Notes: a model not told the origin generated them from the letters alone. 64,000 bases of DNA from Ensifer sp. IC3342 (GCF_020193655.1 NZ_JADYVE010000006.1:186001-250000); one strand, 5' to 3'; shown: positions 48,336-56,702, counted from the first letter of the stretch. Program-made: numbers and translations.

Positions 48336-48338
48336 CTA
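48186..48338 (+). repeat. Tandem R2 palindromes ending on the ABC transporter stop codon
   Basis: The first R2 core ends GGGCGACATGCC at 48230. It is followed by CTAAAGCGC (48231-48239) pairing with GCGCTTTAG (48267-48275). The second R2 core ends TTTTGGGCGACATGCA at 48335. The next bases, CTA (48336-48338), are the TAG stop codon of the minus-strand gene. Confidence 0.83.
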
Positions 48339-50138
48339 AGTTCGCGCCGCGACGAAGAGCGCTTCTGCGCCGTGGTCGAACTGGAGCCGGGCGAGTTTCG
48401 CGTAGAGTCCACCCTGGCGGATCAGCGAGGCATGGGTGCCTTCCTCGACGATGCGGCCATGATCCATGACCAGGATGCGGTCGGCCTTGAGCACGGTCGC
48501 GAGCCGATGGGCGATTACAATGGTCGTGCGCTGCCGCATCAGGCCCTCGAGTGCCGTCTGCACCAAGGTCTCGCTCTCGGCGTCGAGCGCGGAGGTTGCT
48601 TCGTCCAAGAGAAGGATCGGCGCGTTCCTCAGGATTGCCCGCGCGATCGCGATGCGCTGGCGCTGGCCGCCGGAAAGCGTCACCCCGCGCTCGCCGACCT
48701 GAGTATCGTAGCTCTGGTCCAGTTTCGCGATGAACTCGTCGGCCTGCGCGGCAACCGCGGCTGCGCGCACGGCTTCCCGGCTTGCATCCGCTGCGCCGAA
48801 GGCAATGTTGTCGTGCACGGAGGCGGCGAAGATCGTCGTGTCCTGCGGCACGATGGCGATGCGGTCGCGCAAGTCCTTCGGGTCGACGCTGCGGGCATCG
48901 ATGCCGTCGACGGTAACGGTCCCTTTGGCCGGATCATAGTAGCGCAAGAGCATCGAGAACACGGTGCTCTTGCCCGCGCCGGAGGGACCGACGATCGCCA
49001 CGGTTTCCCCCTGCTTGACCGCAAAACTTAGGCCGTTCAGGCTCTTATAGTCCGGGCGCGCCGGATAGGCGAAGTGAACGTCGGCAAACGCGATGGCGCC
49101 TTGGGCCGGCACCGGCATGGCGACCGGATGGTCAGGCGCCTGGATCTGCGGTACTTCGGTCAGCAGTTCGTTGAGGCGCTCGGCGGCACCTGCCGCTTGC
49201 GAGAGCTCGCCCCAAACTTCCGAGAGCGCACCGAGGCTGCCGGCGGCGAAGACCGAATAGAGCAGGAACTGGCTGAGCGTGCCCGCCGAGAGCGTGCCCG
49301 CAAGCACGTCGCGCGCGCCGAACCAGAGCACCGCGACGACGCTGCCGAAGACCATGGTGATGGCGAATCCGGTGAGGATCGACCGCGCCCGGATCGCCGC
49401 GCGCGCGGCACCATAGGCGTCCTCCACCGCGCTGCCGAAGTGCCGGTTGGCGCTTTCCTCACCATTGAAGGCCTGGACCGTGCGGGCTGCGGCAATCGCC
49501 TCGCCGGCATAGGCGGAGGCTGTGGCAAGGGTGTCCTGCGCCTGGCGCGAGCGCCGACGGACGGACCGCCCGAAACCGACGAGGGGGAAGACGATGATCG
49601 GGATCGCGGCAAGCACGAGGCTCGAGAGCTTCGGGCTGGTGTAGATCATCATGCCGATCGCTCCGAGACAGAGGATCAGATTGCGCAGCGCCACCGAGGC
49701 GGTGGCGCCGACAGCTGACTTGATCTGAGTCGTGTCGGCGGTCAGGCGCGAAACGATCTCTCCGGACTGGTTGACGTCGAAGAAGGAGGCAGAAAGCCGA
49801 GTGACCTTCGCGAAGACATCGCGGCGGAGATCGGCGACGATGCGCTCGCCGAGCGATATGACGAAGTAGTAGCGCGCCGCGCTGGCAAGGGCCAGGACGA
49901 CGGCCAGCACCATCAGCATGGAGAAATAAGTGTTGATGAAACCGGAATCGGAATTGGAGAAGCCGTTGTCGATCATCCGCCGAACGGCCAATGGCAGCGT
50001 CAGGGTAGTGATAGCGGCGAGCGTCAGCGCGATCGCTGCTCCGATCACCAGCCGGCGATACCGCGCCAGGTAAGGCAGCACTGTGGCCAGCGGGCGAATG
50101 GATCTGCGTGCTGGCGGTTGGTTTTCTCGTCTGGACAC
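48336..50138 (-). CDS. ABC exporter, fused membrane and ATPase domains
   Basis: This is a 600-residue half-transporter of the MsbA/type IV exporter class. Six membrane helices span about residues 20-305. The nucleotide-binding domain has Walker [10 protein letters not shown], signature [14 protein letters not shown] and Walker [13 protein letters not shown], with the H-loop in VIAHRLATV. It probably acts as a homodimer; the substrate could be a lipid or drug. The GTG at 50138 ([12 protein letters not shown]) and the GTG at 50195 are both possible starts; I prefer the shorter. The stop codon sits at the edge of an R2 palindrome. Confidence 0.9.
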   Translation of the reverse strand: MSRRENQPPARRSIRPLATVLPYLARYRRLVIGAAIALTLAAITTLTLPLAVRRMIDNGFSNSDSGFINTYFSMLMVLAVVLALASAARYYFVISLGERIVADLRRDVFAKVTRLSASFFDVNQSGEIVSRLTADTTQIKSAVGATASVALRNLILCLGAIGMMIYTSPKLSSLVLAAIPIIVFPLVGFGRSVRRRSRQAQDTLATASAYAGEAIAAARTVQAFNGEESANRHFGSAVEDAYGAARAAIRARSILTGFAITMVFGSVVAVLWFGARDVLAGTLSAGTLSQFLLYSVFAAGSLGALSEVWGELSQAAGAAERLNELLTEVPQIQAPDHPVAMPVPAQGAIAFADVHFAYPARPDYKSLNGLSFAVKQGETVAIVGPSGAGKSTVFSMLLRYYDPAKGTVTVDGIDARSVDPKDLRDRIAIVPQDTTIFAASVHDNIAFGAADASREAVRAAAVAAQADEFIAKLDQSYDTQVGERGVTLSGGQRQRIAIARAILRNAPILLLDEATSALDAESETLVQTALEGLMRQRTTIVIAHRLATVLKADRILVMDHGRIVEEGTHASLIRQGGLYAKLARLQFDHGAEALFVAART

Positions 50139-50342
50139 ATGACCCCCATTGCCTGCTGCGGAAGGGCTATCCTTGATAAGTCTTCCGCGCGGCACTTGTT
50201 ATCCCGCAGACCTTCATGTATAGGCACGGCATCGAATTGGGGAGCCGCGGCCCAAGAGCGGTCTGCGGCTTCATTTACGTGTTCGGTCCCAAAGTCGCAA
50301 TGCCTTGCGACAATTGGACCCTGGAACTCTAGGAAGATTGTT

Positions 50343-50564
50343 ATGAAGGCAGACATCCATCCCGACTACCACCTGATCAAGGTGGTCATGACCGACGGCA
50401 CCGAATACGAAACCCGCTCGACCTGGGGTTCGGAAGGCGCCACCATGAACCTGGAAATCGATCCGAAGTCGCATCCGGCCTGGACGGGCGGCAACCAGCA
50501 GCTCGTCGACCGCGGCGGCCGCGTTTCCAAGTTCAAGAAGCGCTTCGAAGGCCTCGGCCTCTGA
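50343..50564 (+). CDS. rpmE: 50S ribosomal protein L31
   Basis: This 73-residue protein starts [20 protein letters not shown] and contains [12 protein letters not shown] at the end. It has no cysteines, so it is the zinc-independent form. ATG at 50343 follows AGGAAG. A strong terminator follows the gene within 30 bp. It is divergent from the ABC transporter gene. Confidence 0.96.
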   Translation: MKADIHPDYHLIKVVMTDGTEYETRSTWGSEGATMNLEIDPKSHPAWTGGNQQLVDRGGRVSKFKKRFEGLGL

Positions 50565-50589
50565 TCGCTCGCCTTCGCGGCGTGTTCGA

Positions 50590-50613
50590 AGCCCGGCTCT
50601 GCCGGGCTTTTTT
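50590..50613 (+). terminator. Rho-independent terminator of rpmE
   Basis: AGCCCGGC-(TCT)-GCCGGGCT followed by TTTTTTG. Confidence 0.95.
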
Positions 50614-50647
50614 GTTGTCCGCCGCAAACCCTGCAGCGGCCAACATG

Positions 50648-50673
50648 AAAAAACCCGGCGCGCGGGGCCGGGT
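50648..50673 (-). terminator. Rho-independent terminator of rcdA
   Basis: On the minus strand, ACCCGGC-(7 nt)-GCCGGGT is followed by TTTTTC. It lies about 32 bp after the rcdA stop. Confidence 0.9.
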
Positions 50674-50704
50674 TCGAGAATTCAGAGAAATTAGCGCACT
50701 GGTG

Positions 50705-51223
50705 TCAGTTGGCGCCGAACGCGGTCTGCAGCAGCTTGATCTGCGCCTTGACGCCGTTCTGGTTGTCCGGAACGAAGGTCGTCGCCTCCTGCGGCCGGTA
50801 AATCTCGCGGTCAAGTATCGCGACGCGGTTTTGCAGGCGGAGCGACCGCTCGATCAGGTCGCGGAACATCTCAGGGAGATCGTTCCAGCCCGGCGCGTTG
50901 CGATCCACGTTGAAGCTGTCGAGGCGCACCTTGCTCTTTTCCGAAAGAACCTGATCACGGCTCATTTCACCGTTGTTGACGGCGCGCTGAAGGAGAAGCC
51001 AGGAGGCCATCTGCATCAGCCGCGTGGTAAGCCGCATCGACTCTGCGGCGTAGAGCACCGAGGCCATGCGCGGCAGTGCCTTGGAGGCCAAGCGGCCCGG
51101 CCCGTCGAGATAGCTCGCGGTTTCCTCGACCAGGCCCATGCCTTCCGCATAGAGTGCCTTGAACTGCGCCGAAGACGCAGCGTGTCCCGCGAAACTCACG
51201 GTATTCAATCCTCTCTCGGACAT
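50705..51223 (-). CDS. rcdA: RcdA-type protease adaptor (DUF1465)
   Basis: This 172-residue helical protein has the DUF1465 core: MGLVEETASYLDGPGRLASK, ESMRLTTRLMQMASWLLLQR and AVNNGEMSRDQVLSEKSKVR, closely matching the Caulobacter RcdA pattern. RcdA helps deliver substrates, including the cell-cycle regulator CtrA, to ClpXP with CpdR and PopA. ATG at 51223. A perfect CtrA box lies 121 bp upstream, so CtrA may control the gene for its own degradation factor, as reported in Caulobacter. A terminator follows. Confidence 0.9.
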   Translation of the reverse strand: MSERGLNTVSFAGHAASSAQFKALYAEGMGLVEETASYLDGPGRLASKALPRMASVLYAAESMRLTTRLMQMASWLLLQRAVNNGEMSRDQVLSEKSKVRLDSFNVDRNAPGWNDLPEMFRDLIERSLRLQNRVAILDREIYRPQEATTFVPDNQNGVKAQIKLLQTAFGAN

Positions 51224-51343
51224 GGCCTGTTTTCCCTGTTCAAACGCATCACGGTCGGGTAACGGGCGACTCCGGGAAAAGCTCCCCTGGCCCCCTCTAT
51301 GGTTGAAGAATGATCCCTTACCGCATTCCGCGCAAGGGTATTC

Positions 51344-51358
51344 TTAAGAAAGGGTTAA
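51344..51358 (-). promoter_or_regulatory. CtrA box upstream of rcdA
   Basis: TTAA-GAAAGGG-TTAA on the plus strand, which reads TTAACCCTTTCTTAA toward rcdA, is a perfect match to the CtrA full site TTAA-N7-TTAA. It lies 121 bp from the rcdA start. Confidence 0.65.
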
Positions 51359-51391
51359 TCTCCACAATTCTTTGAAATGCCCTGTCTGCCA

Positions 51392-51495
51392 CTGCATGTT
51401 TCCTCAAATCGGAGTCGATTTGAGGACAAAATCATGCAGCGATTCGAAGTGCTTTAGCGTCGTTTGCGCGTCTAAAGGGACTGGCGGCGCTGAAG
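51392..51495 (-). repeat. RIME-type element R1 (full, reverse, partly degenerate)
   Basis: Hairpin 2 is CTGCATGTTTCCTCAAATCG...GAGGACAAAATCATGCAG. Hairpin 1 is damaged on its right side (GTTTGCGCGTCTAAAGGGAC). It sits between the rcdA CtrA box and the small-RNA terminator. Confidence 0.8.
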
Positions 51496-51497
51496 AC

Positions 51498-51524
51498 AAA
51501 AAAAGAGCCGCGAAAAGCGGCTCT
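51498..51524 (-). terminator. Rho-independent terminator of the candidate small RNA
   Basis: On the minus strand, AGAGCCGC-(5 nt)-GCGGCTCT is followed by seven Ts. It is one of the strongest terminators in the window, yet no annotated gene ends near it; the closest upstream stop is 240 bp away. Confidence 0.93.
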
Positions 51525-51602
51525 CAAGGTAAAACAGGGAGAAAAATCAGACCCATTCGCCAGTCGGAGAAAATGTCTGAGTCCGGGGGAACCGGATGAC
51601 TA
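51498..51602 (-). ncRNA. Candidate small RNA, CtrA box upstream and strong terminator downstream
   Basis: Read on the minus strand, a CtrA box (51621-51635) is followed by a GATTAT-type -10 at about 51604-51609. The implied start is near 51600. The transcript of about 100 nt would contain stem-loop 1 (TCCGG-TTCCC-CCGGA), stem-loop 2 (TCAGAC...GTCTGA), a single-stranded C/U-rich stretch TTTTTCTCCCTG like the anti-ribosome-binding-site loops of rhizobial trans-acting RNAs, and a terminator AGAGCCGC-TTTTC-GCGGCTCT plus seven Ts. There is no open reading frame of note. It could instead be the 3' end of the DUF1192 mRNA. Whether it is an already named Sinorhizobium RNA cannot be decided here. Confidence 0.5.
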
Positions 51603-51620
51603 GATAATCGCCGAAAATGC

Positions 51621-51635
51621 TTAATTTGCCGTTAA
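51621..51635 (-). promoter_or_regulatory. CtrA box facing the candidate small RNA
   Basis: TTAA-TTTGCCG-TTAA on the plus strand, read as TTAACGGCAAATTAA on the minus strand, is a second perfect TTAA-N7-TTAA site in the same 540-bp gap. Confidence 0.6.
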
Positions 51636-51720
51636 GTCGCGTTCATTTCGGGTCGCGAAGCAGGAAGCGCGAGTAAGGCAAAGCACGTCCACGCCGTGAT
51701 CGATTCTAACGAGTTGAGAC

Positions 51721-51767
51721 GCGGGATGCGGGCGGAAAACCGCGCACACTCTTCCTCCCCGCTCTAG
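51721..51767 (+). repeat. Palindromic element R3 containing the DUF1192 stop codon
   Basis: GCGGGATGCGGGCGGAAAAC, then CGCGCACACT and CCCCGCTCTAG form the outer GCGGG/CCCGC pair with an inner GGCGG/CCGC pair. The CTA at 51764-51766 within CTCTAG is the TAG stop of DUF1192 on the minus strand. A related copy is at 63464-63508. Confidence 0.72.
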
Positions 51768-51952
51768 CGAAAGAGTTTGTCGGCCGCCGACCGGCTTGCC
51801 GATTTGCGGTCCCGTTCGGCCTCCAATCGCGCAATCTCTTCCGTCAACAGCGCGATACGCGCCGTCAGTTCATCGACAGAAAGCAACGACAGATCGCTGC
51901 CGATCTCATGAACCGTCTTTTTCTTGGGAAGGTCGTCGTCAAACAGGCTCAT
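51764..51952 (-). CDS. DUF1192 small protein
   Basis: This 62-residue protein starts MSLFDDDLPKKKTVHEIGSD and has the family core LSVDELTARIALLTEEIARL in a predicted coiled coil. It overlaps the 3' end of the MFS gene by 14 bp, so it is translated from the same mRNA. The function is unknown. Its stop codon lies inside an R3 palindrome. The long open frame upstream of the Met is a shadow of the MFS gene. Confidence 0.9.
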   Translation of the reverse strand: MSLFDDDLPKKKTVHEIGSDLSLLSVDELTARIALLTEEIARLEAERDRKSASRSAADKLFR

Positions 51953-53246
51953 TCGATCTCTCCTCTTCCTCGGGGTTGTCGCTGACATCCTCGTCACGCA
52001 GTTCATCCAGCGGCGCGGCACGCGGCGAAAGCTGCAGGCTCTCCGGCGTCGTCGGCGTACCCGCATTGACCGGCGAGAAGGCGTCGCGTTCGGCGACCGG
52101 AACCGGCGCGCGGCGGCGGCTGCGGACAATTGCGTAGGCCGTGATCAACATATGCGCGCAAGCCGTGATCATGAACAGGCCGTAGGGCCCCGTCGCGGTC
52201 ATAACCGGTCCGCCGATCGTCGGGCCGATGATCGTGCCAATTCCGTAGAGCAGCAAGAGGCCGCCCGAAACCTTGACGAATTCTTCTGGCGTGGCGAAGT
52301 CGTTGGCGTGTGAGACCGCGATCGGATAAAGCGCATTGGCGGCGGCACCGTAGATGGCGATCAGCGTCAAGACGATCCAGACCTGGCTCGGTTCGACGAG
52401 GAAGATCAGGAGCCCCGCAAGCGCACCGACGCCGGCAAGCGCGGCCAGCACGTAGCGGCGGTCGACACGGTCGGAAATACGGCCCGCAGGCAACTGCATG
52501 ACGGCTCCCGAAAAGATCGCCACGCTCATCATTGTCGCGACTGTGCTGTCGGAAAGACCGGCCTGGCGGCCGAAAACGGCGCCGAGCGTCCCGAAGGCGC
52601 CGTTGGCGATGCCGACCAGCAGGATGCCGAGAAACGAGACCGGCGAATTGCGATAGAGGCCGAGCAGATCGAGTCGGACCTGTTTCAGCGGTTGCGGCGT
52701 GGCGGCCTTGGAGAGCAGCGTCGGCAGCATCGCGACGCAATAGAGAATGCCGCAGATCATGAAAAAGAAGGTCGTCGTCGTCTCGCCGAACGGAATCATC
52801 ATCTGGCCGCCGACGACGCCGAAAAGCGTGATCGCTATATAGAGCGAGAAGATCACGCCACGGCTTTCATTGGTGGCGCGCTCGTTCAACCAGCTTTCGA
52901 TGATCATCGACGTGCCGGCTGTCGAGAAGCCGGTAACTGCGCGCAACGCAACCCACCAGATCGGATCGACCATGATGCCGGTAAGCAGGGAGATGATTGC
53001 GATCAAGGCCGTGAAGACACTGAAGGCGCGCACATGTCCGATACGCTTGACGACATTCGGCCCTAAGAAGCAGCCAAGCACAAAACCGGAGGCCCAGGAC
53101 GTGCCGAGGAGGCCGAGAATGGTTGTCGGATACCCTTCCGCCGTCCCGCGCACCGGCAGGAGCAGGCTCTGCAGACCGTTTCCAAGGAAGAGAAACAGGG
53201 TGCCAAGCAGGAGCGCGGTGACGGGAAGCAGGTTCTTTCTCATCAT
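51939..53246 (-). CDS. MFS transporter
   Basis: This 435-residue, 12-helix transporter has segments LLPVTALLLGTLFLFLGNGL, GFVLGCFLGPNVVKRIGHVR and VFTALIAIISLLTGIMV. The loop 2-3 motif (GPNVVKRIGHVRAF) and RISDRVDRRYVLA in the second half are typical of the family. It has a charged cytoplasmic C-terminal tail. It resembles the YcaD-like group; the substrate is unknown. I favour the start at 53246 (MMRKNLLPV); Met at 53327 is an alternative. DUF1192 overlaps its end. Confidence 0.85.
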   Translation of the reverse strand: MMRKNLLPVTALLLGTLFLFLGNGLQSLLLPVRGTAEGYPTTILGLLGTSWASGFVLGCFLGPNVVKRIGHVRAFSVFTALIAIISLLTGIMVDPIWWVALRAVTGFSTAGTSMIIESWLNERATNESRGVIFSLYIAITLFGVVGGQMMIPFGETTTTFFFMICGILYCVAMLPTLLSKAATPQPLKQVRLDLLGLYRNSPVSFLGILLVGIANGAFGTLGAVFGRQAGLSDSTVATMMSVAIFSGAVMQLPAGRISDRVDRRYVLAALAGVGALAGLLIFLVEPSQVWIVLTLIAIYGAAANALYPIAVSHANDFATPEEFVKVSGGLLLLYGIGTIIGPTIGGPVMTATGPYGLFMITACAHMLITAYAIVRSRRRAPVPVAERDAFSPVNAGTPTTPESLQLSPRAAPLDELRDEDVSDNPEEEERSNEPV

Positions 53247-53486
53247 CAAATCCGAAAATCGTTCTGCCGTCAGCAAGCTGGGGGCGAGTTCCCGCAATTG
53301 CCAGCCGGATTTCGTGCCACCTGTCATTGCAAATCGGCGGCGGAAACAATAGCCCTCTATGCGACGAAAAGTGACGGCGATATGGCGCTGCGGAGAGTAT
53401 TGGCGAAAAGTGCACAAGCGCTTTCCGCCCATCACGTTTGCCATCGCGGTCCGTCACGGCGAACAGAGCTTTGCGGGAATGAACGA

Positions 53487-53642
53487 ATGTCGAAAATCCT
53501 GATGGCACTCCTGCTGCTCGCGATGTGCGTTCAAGTCATCAAGCCACTTGGCCTCCCGGGGCTCCGGCAACGCCGCGATTTCTGGAAAATCGCCGCTTTC
53601 GCGATCGCGGCAATGATGATCACCGTGCTTGTGCGGCCCTAG
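53487..53642 (+). CDS. Small hypothetical membrane protein
   Basis: This is a 51-residue protein, MSKILMALLLLAMCVQVIKP then a basic GLRQRRDFWK loop and AAFAIAAMMITVLVRP, giving two short membrane segments. A weak GCGGGA lies ahead of the ATG. I do not recognise a family; the two-helix pattern and codon use make it plausible. It is divergent from the MFS gene and upstream of the cyclase gene on the same strand. Confidence 0.6.
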   Translation: MSKILMALLLLAMCVQVIKPLGLPGLRQRRDFWKIAAFAIAAMMITVLVRP

Positions 53643-53780
53643 GGCGGTGGAAGCTAGGCTGGTCGAGACCTTACGGAACCGTTCCATTTGAAACAGATCC
53701 GCGTTGGGTGCTGCGCTATGCTGGTGGTGAAGATGCGGAAGTATCCACACGACATCCAGCCCATAAAGGGATAAGTTAGC

Positions 53781-55688
53781 TTGTTCGGACACAAGATGAA
53801 AATCGAGGGTCTCTTGGAACGTCGTCTGACCGCTATCCTCGCTGCCGATGTCGTGGGTTACAGCCGTCTCATGGGCACCGACGAAGCCGGCACGCTGGCA
53901 GCCATGAAGAGGCATCGCCGCGAGTTCCTGGAACCCAAGATCGCAAACCACAAGGGTCGTATCGTCAAGCTTGCGGGCGACAGCATGCTCGTTGAATTTT
54001 CGAGCGTGGTGAATGCGGTCGCCTGTGCGGCCGAAATTCAGCGCGGCATGCTTGCCAGGAACGAAGGTCTGCCCAGGAGCAGGCGCATAGAGCTCAGGAT
54101 CGGAATTCACCTCGGCGATGTCATCGTCGAAGACGGTGACATTTTCGGTGACGGCGTAAACGTTGCGGCCAGGCTCGAGGGCCTGGCCGAGCCCTCCGGC
54201 ATCGCGGTTTCGGCCTCGGTGCGCGATCACGTCGGCTCGCGGCTCGACCTCGGCTTCGTGGACAAGGGCGAGCATGCGTTGAAGAACATTGCCCCGAGTG
54301 TGCGCGTCTACACGATCTCCTTCGGCGACGTGGCGGTCCAGAAACCAGCAGAGCCGGCCACCGTCACGGTGGAACCCGGTTATGAGTTGTCGGTGGCCGT
54401 TCTTCCCTTCACGAACATGAGCCACGATCCGGAGCAGGAATATTTCTCCGACGGCATCACCGAGGACATCATCACGGATCTCTCGAAGATCTCGCGCCTG
54501 CATGTCGTCGCCCGGAACACCGTGTTCACTTACAAGGGCAAGCCGGTGAAGGTGAAGCAGATCGCCCAGGAATTGGGCGTCCGCTTCATTCTCGAAGGTA
54601 GTGTCCGCAAGGTGGGCGAGCGCGTCCGCATCACCGGCCAGCTTATCGATGCCCAGACCGGCGGGCATCTGTGGGCCGACCGCTACGATCGCGAACTCAC
54701 GGACATTTTCATGATCCAGGACGAGATCACGCACGCGATCGTCGACCAGCTGAGGATCAAGCTGTTGCCGGAAGAGAAGAAGGCGATCGAGAGCGATCCG
54801 ACTACATCCGTGGAGGCCTACACATATTATCTGCGCGGCCGGCAGTTCTCGCGTACCTGGACCCGGTCCTACCTCCTGCTTGCGCGCCGGATGTTTTTGA
54901 AGGCTGTCGAGCTCGATCCGAACTATGCCCGTGCCTATGCGGGCATAGCCGAATGCGAATGCGCGATCAGGGACTGGCACGAAAAGGAGTTTCCGCTCGA
55001 TAGCATTTTCGACATGAGCGCCAAGGCGCTGGCCCTTGATCCAAACCTGGCAGAAGCGCATGCCTCACGCGGGTTGGCCCTGACTCACGACGGACAAACG
55101 GAGGAGGCGGGACGCGAGTTCCGCCAGGCGCTCGCACTTGAGCCTTCGCTCTACGAGGCAAATTTATACTATGGCCGCTTCCTGTTCGCGCAGGGTCGAT
55201 TTCAAGAAGCGATCGGATTTTTCGAGCGCGCGGCCGAGATCCGACCGGACGACTACTTTTCGCCAATTCATTTGATGGGTTGCTATTTCTCGCTCGGCAT
55301 GGAGCCAGAGCGTCAGCGCTGGGCGCGCATCGGCATCGAACGGGCAAAGAGTGCGCTGGAGCGGCACCCGGAAAACGCCAGCCCGGCCCATCGCGGTGCA
55401 TTGGCGCTTGCGCATATGGGCGAAACCGAGCGCGCCAAGGAATGGGTGGCCCGCGCGTTGGCGATCGACCCGGACGATGTCGTCGCGCAATACAATGCGG
55501 CTTGCGTCTATTCGCTTCTCGGCGAGGGCGAGCGCGCACTCGATCTCCTCGAGACGGTCGTGCCACAGAGCTCGAGCTACCACCTCCACTGGTTCAAGCA
55601 GGACTCGGATCTCGACCCCATTCGCGACCATCCCCGCTTCCAGGCGCTCCTTGACGAGATCAAGGACTGCGAGGATGCGCCGCGCTGA
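53781..55688 (+). CDS. Class III adenylate cyclase with TolB/FlgO-like and TPR domains
   Basis: This 635-residue cytoplasmic protein has a cyclase domain (about 14-190) with metal-binding Asp23 (LAADVVGYSRLM) and Asp67, substrate lysine Lys63 (KLAGDSMLVEF), and GDGVNVAARLEG with the transition-state Asn and Arg. All catalytic positions are present, so cAMP synthesis is likely. A TolB/FlgO-like segment (about 205-335, VAVLPFTNMSHDPEQEYFSD) follows, then about seven TPR repeats. There is no membrane segment. The TTG at 53781 is preferred, with AAAGGG 10 nt before it; the ATG at 53796 is an alternative. An R1 element starts 2 bp after the stop. Confidence 0.9.
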   Translation: MFGHKMKIEGLLERRLTAILAADVVGYSRLMGTDEAGTLAAMKRHRREFLEPKIANHKGRIVKLAGDSMLVEFSSVVNAVACAAEIQRGMLARNEGLPRSRRIELRIGIHLGDVIVEDGDIFGDGVNVAARLEGLAEPSGIAVSASVRDHVGSRLDLGFVDKGEHALKNIAPSVRVYTISFGDVAVQKPAEPATVTVEPGYELSVAVLPFTNMSHDPEQEYFSDGITEDIITDLSKISRLHVVARNTVFTYKGKPVKVKQIAQELGVRFILEGSVRKVGERVRITGQLIDAQTGGHLWADRYDRELTDIFMIQDEITHAIVDQLRIKLLPEEKKAIESDPTTSVEAYTYYLRGRQFSRTWTRSYLLLARRMFLKAVELDPNYARAYAGIAECECAIRDWHEKEFPLDSIFDMSAKALALDPNLAEAHASRGLALTHDGQTEEAGREFRQALALEPSLYEANLYYGRFLFAQGRFQEAIGFFERAAEIRPDDYFSPIHLMGCYFSLGMEPERQRWARIGIERAKSALERHPENASPAHRGALALAHMGETERAKEWVARALAIDPDDVVAQYNAACVYSLLGEGERALDLLETVVPQSSSYHLHWFKQDSDLDPIRDHPRFQALLDEIKDCEDAPR

Positions 55689-55690
55689 AC

Positions 55691-55788
55691 CTGCAGCGCC
55701 GTGCATCCTTTCAGGCGCAGAAGGGTCGCTGCAGCGCTTTGAATTGCCGCATGTTCTTATCCCTGGATCGGCTGCGATTTAATGAGAC
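55691..55788 (+). repeat. RIME-type element R1 between the convergent cyclase and phzF stops
   Basis: It begins CTGCAGCGCCGTGCATCC two bases after the cyclase stop codon. Hairpin 2 (GCCGCATGTTCTTATCCCTG) runs into phzF, whose TAA stop (55779-55781) lies in the right arm. It therefore spans the whole convergent junction. Confidence 0.78.
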
Positions 55789-56702
55789 AGCTCGATCGAT
55801 CCGTGCATCGCCGTGACGCAATTACCCGAGATGCTTACCTTGTCGACCGAGCCGCCCTGCTTGCTGACGGTGACCGCTATCAAGCTGCGCCGGCCCATCT
55901 CGACGCCCTGCTCGATCATAAGTTCGATTTCCGCGTCAGATTCCGGGAGAAGCGAGACGAGATAGGCACCGAGTGCGGCGCAGGCGCTGCCGGTTGCCGG
56001 GTCCTCGACGACATTGTCGAGCGGCGCGAACATGCGGGCCCTTATTTGCCACGGCTGGTGCTCTGTGCGGGCGTAGAGGAACAGACTGAAACTGTCTTCG
56101 GCAAGTGGATAACGGTCATTCGCCTCGTCAAAGGTGTTGACGTTCGGACGCGCCGTTGAGAGCGTTTCCACATCCCGGATTTCGGCGACGGCGAAGGGAA
56201 GGCCGACGGAAATCCGCACGGGCACGTGGCAGCGATCGCTCACGCTTGCTGGCGAGAGTGAGGCGCAGGCAGCGATGGTCGCTGCGTCAATGGTGGGGCC
56301 GACGGCAAGCTGCTGCGGCGCGACGATGCTCGCGCCTATAACAACGCTGTCTTGGCGCAAGAGGGCCACCTCGACCAATCCCGCCTTTTCCTCGAAACGC
56401 AGGTGGTCGCCCGGCAACTTGCCGAAGATTTCCGATTGCCGGCCGAGCACGAAGGCGGTGCCGACATTCGGATGTCCGGCGAAGGGCACTTCTATGGTGG
56501 GCGTGAAAATACGCACGCGGGCGGTGTTTGCGGGATCGTCCGGCGGAAGAACAAAGGTGACTTCGGAATAGCCGAATTCCGTGGCGATCGCCTGCATCTG
56601 ACGATCGGTCAGCCCGCGCGCGTCCGGGATCACGGCAAGCTGGTTCCCGGCAAAGCGCTCGGAAGTGAAAACGTCGACGGTGACGAAGGAAACGGTGGTC
56701 AT
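55779..56702 (-). CDS. PhzF-family isomerase-like protein
   Basis: This 307-residue protein has two similar halves in the diaminopimelate epimerase-like fold. The signature FTSERFAGNQLAVIPDARGL is present, with the likely catalytic Glu in EFGYSEVTFVLPP, and the second-half motif DPATGSACAALGAYL. The family includes phenazine isomerase, but there are no other phenazine genes, so the substrate is unknown. The stop codon is embedded in an R1 element. Confidence 0.9.
   Translation of the reverse strand: MTTVSFVTVDVFTSERFAGNQLAVIPDARGLTDRQMQAIATEFGYSEVTFVLPPDDPANTARVRIFTPTIEVPFAGHPNVGTAFVLGRQSEIFGKLPGDHLRFEEKAGLVEVALLRQDSVVIGASIVAPQQLAVGPTIDAATIAACASLSPASVSDRCHVPVRISVGLPFAVAEIRDVETLSTARPNVNTFDEANDRYPLAEDSFSLFLYARTEHQPWQIRARMFAPLDNVVEDPATGSACAALGAYLVSLLPESDAEIELMIEQGVEMGRRSLIAVTVSKQGGSVDKVSISGNCVTAMHGSIELSH

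Noticed and set aside
55779-56702. Phenazine biosynthesis
   Set aside because: phzF homologues are common outside phenazine pathways, and no other phz gene is in the window.
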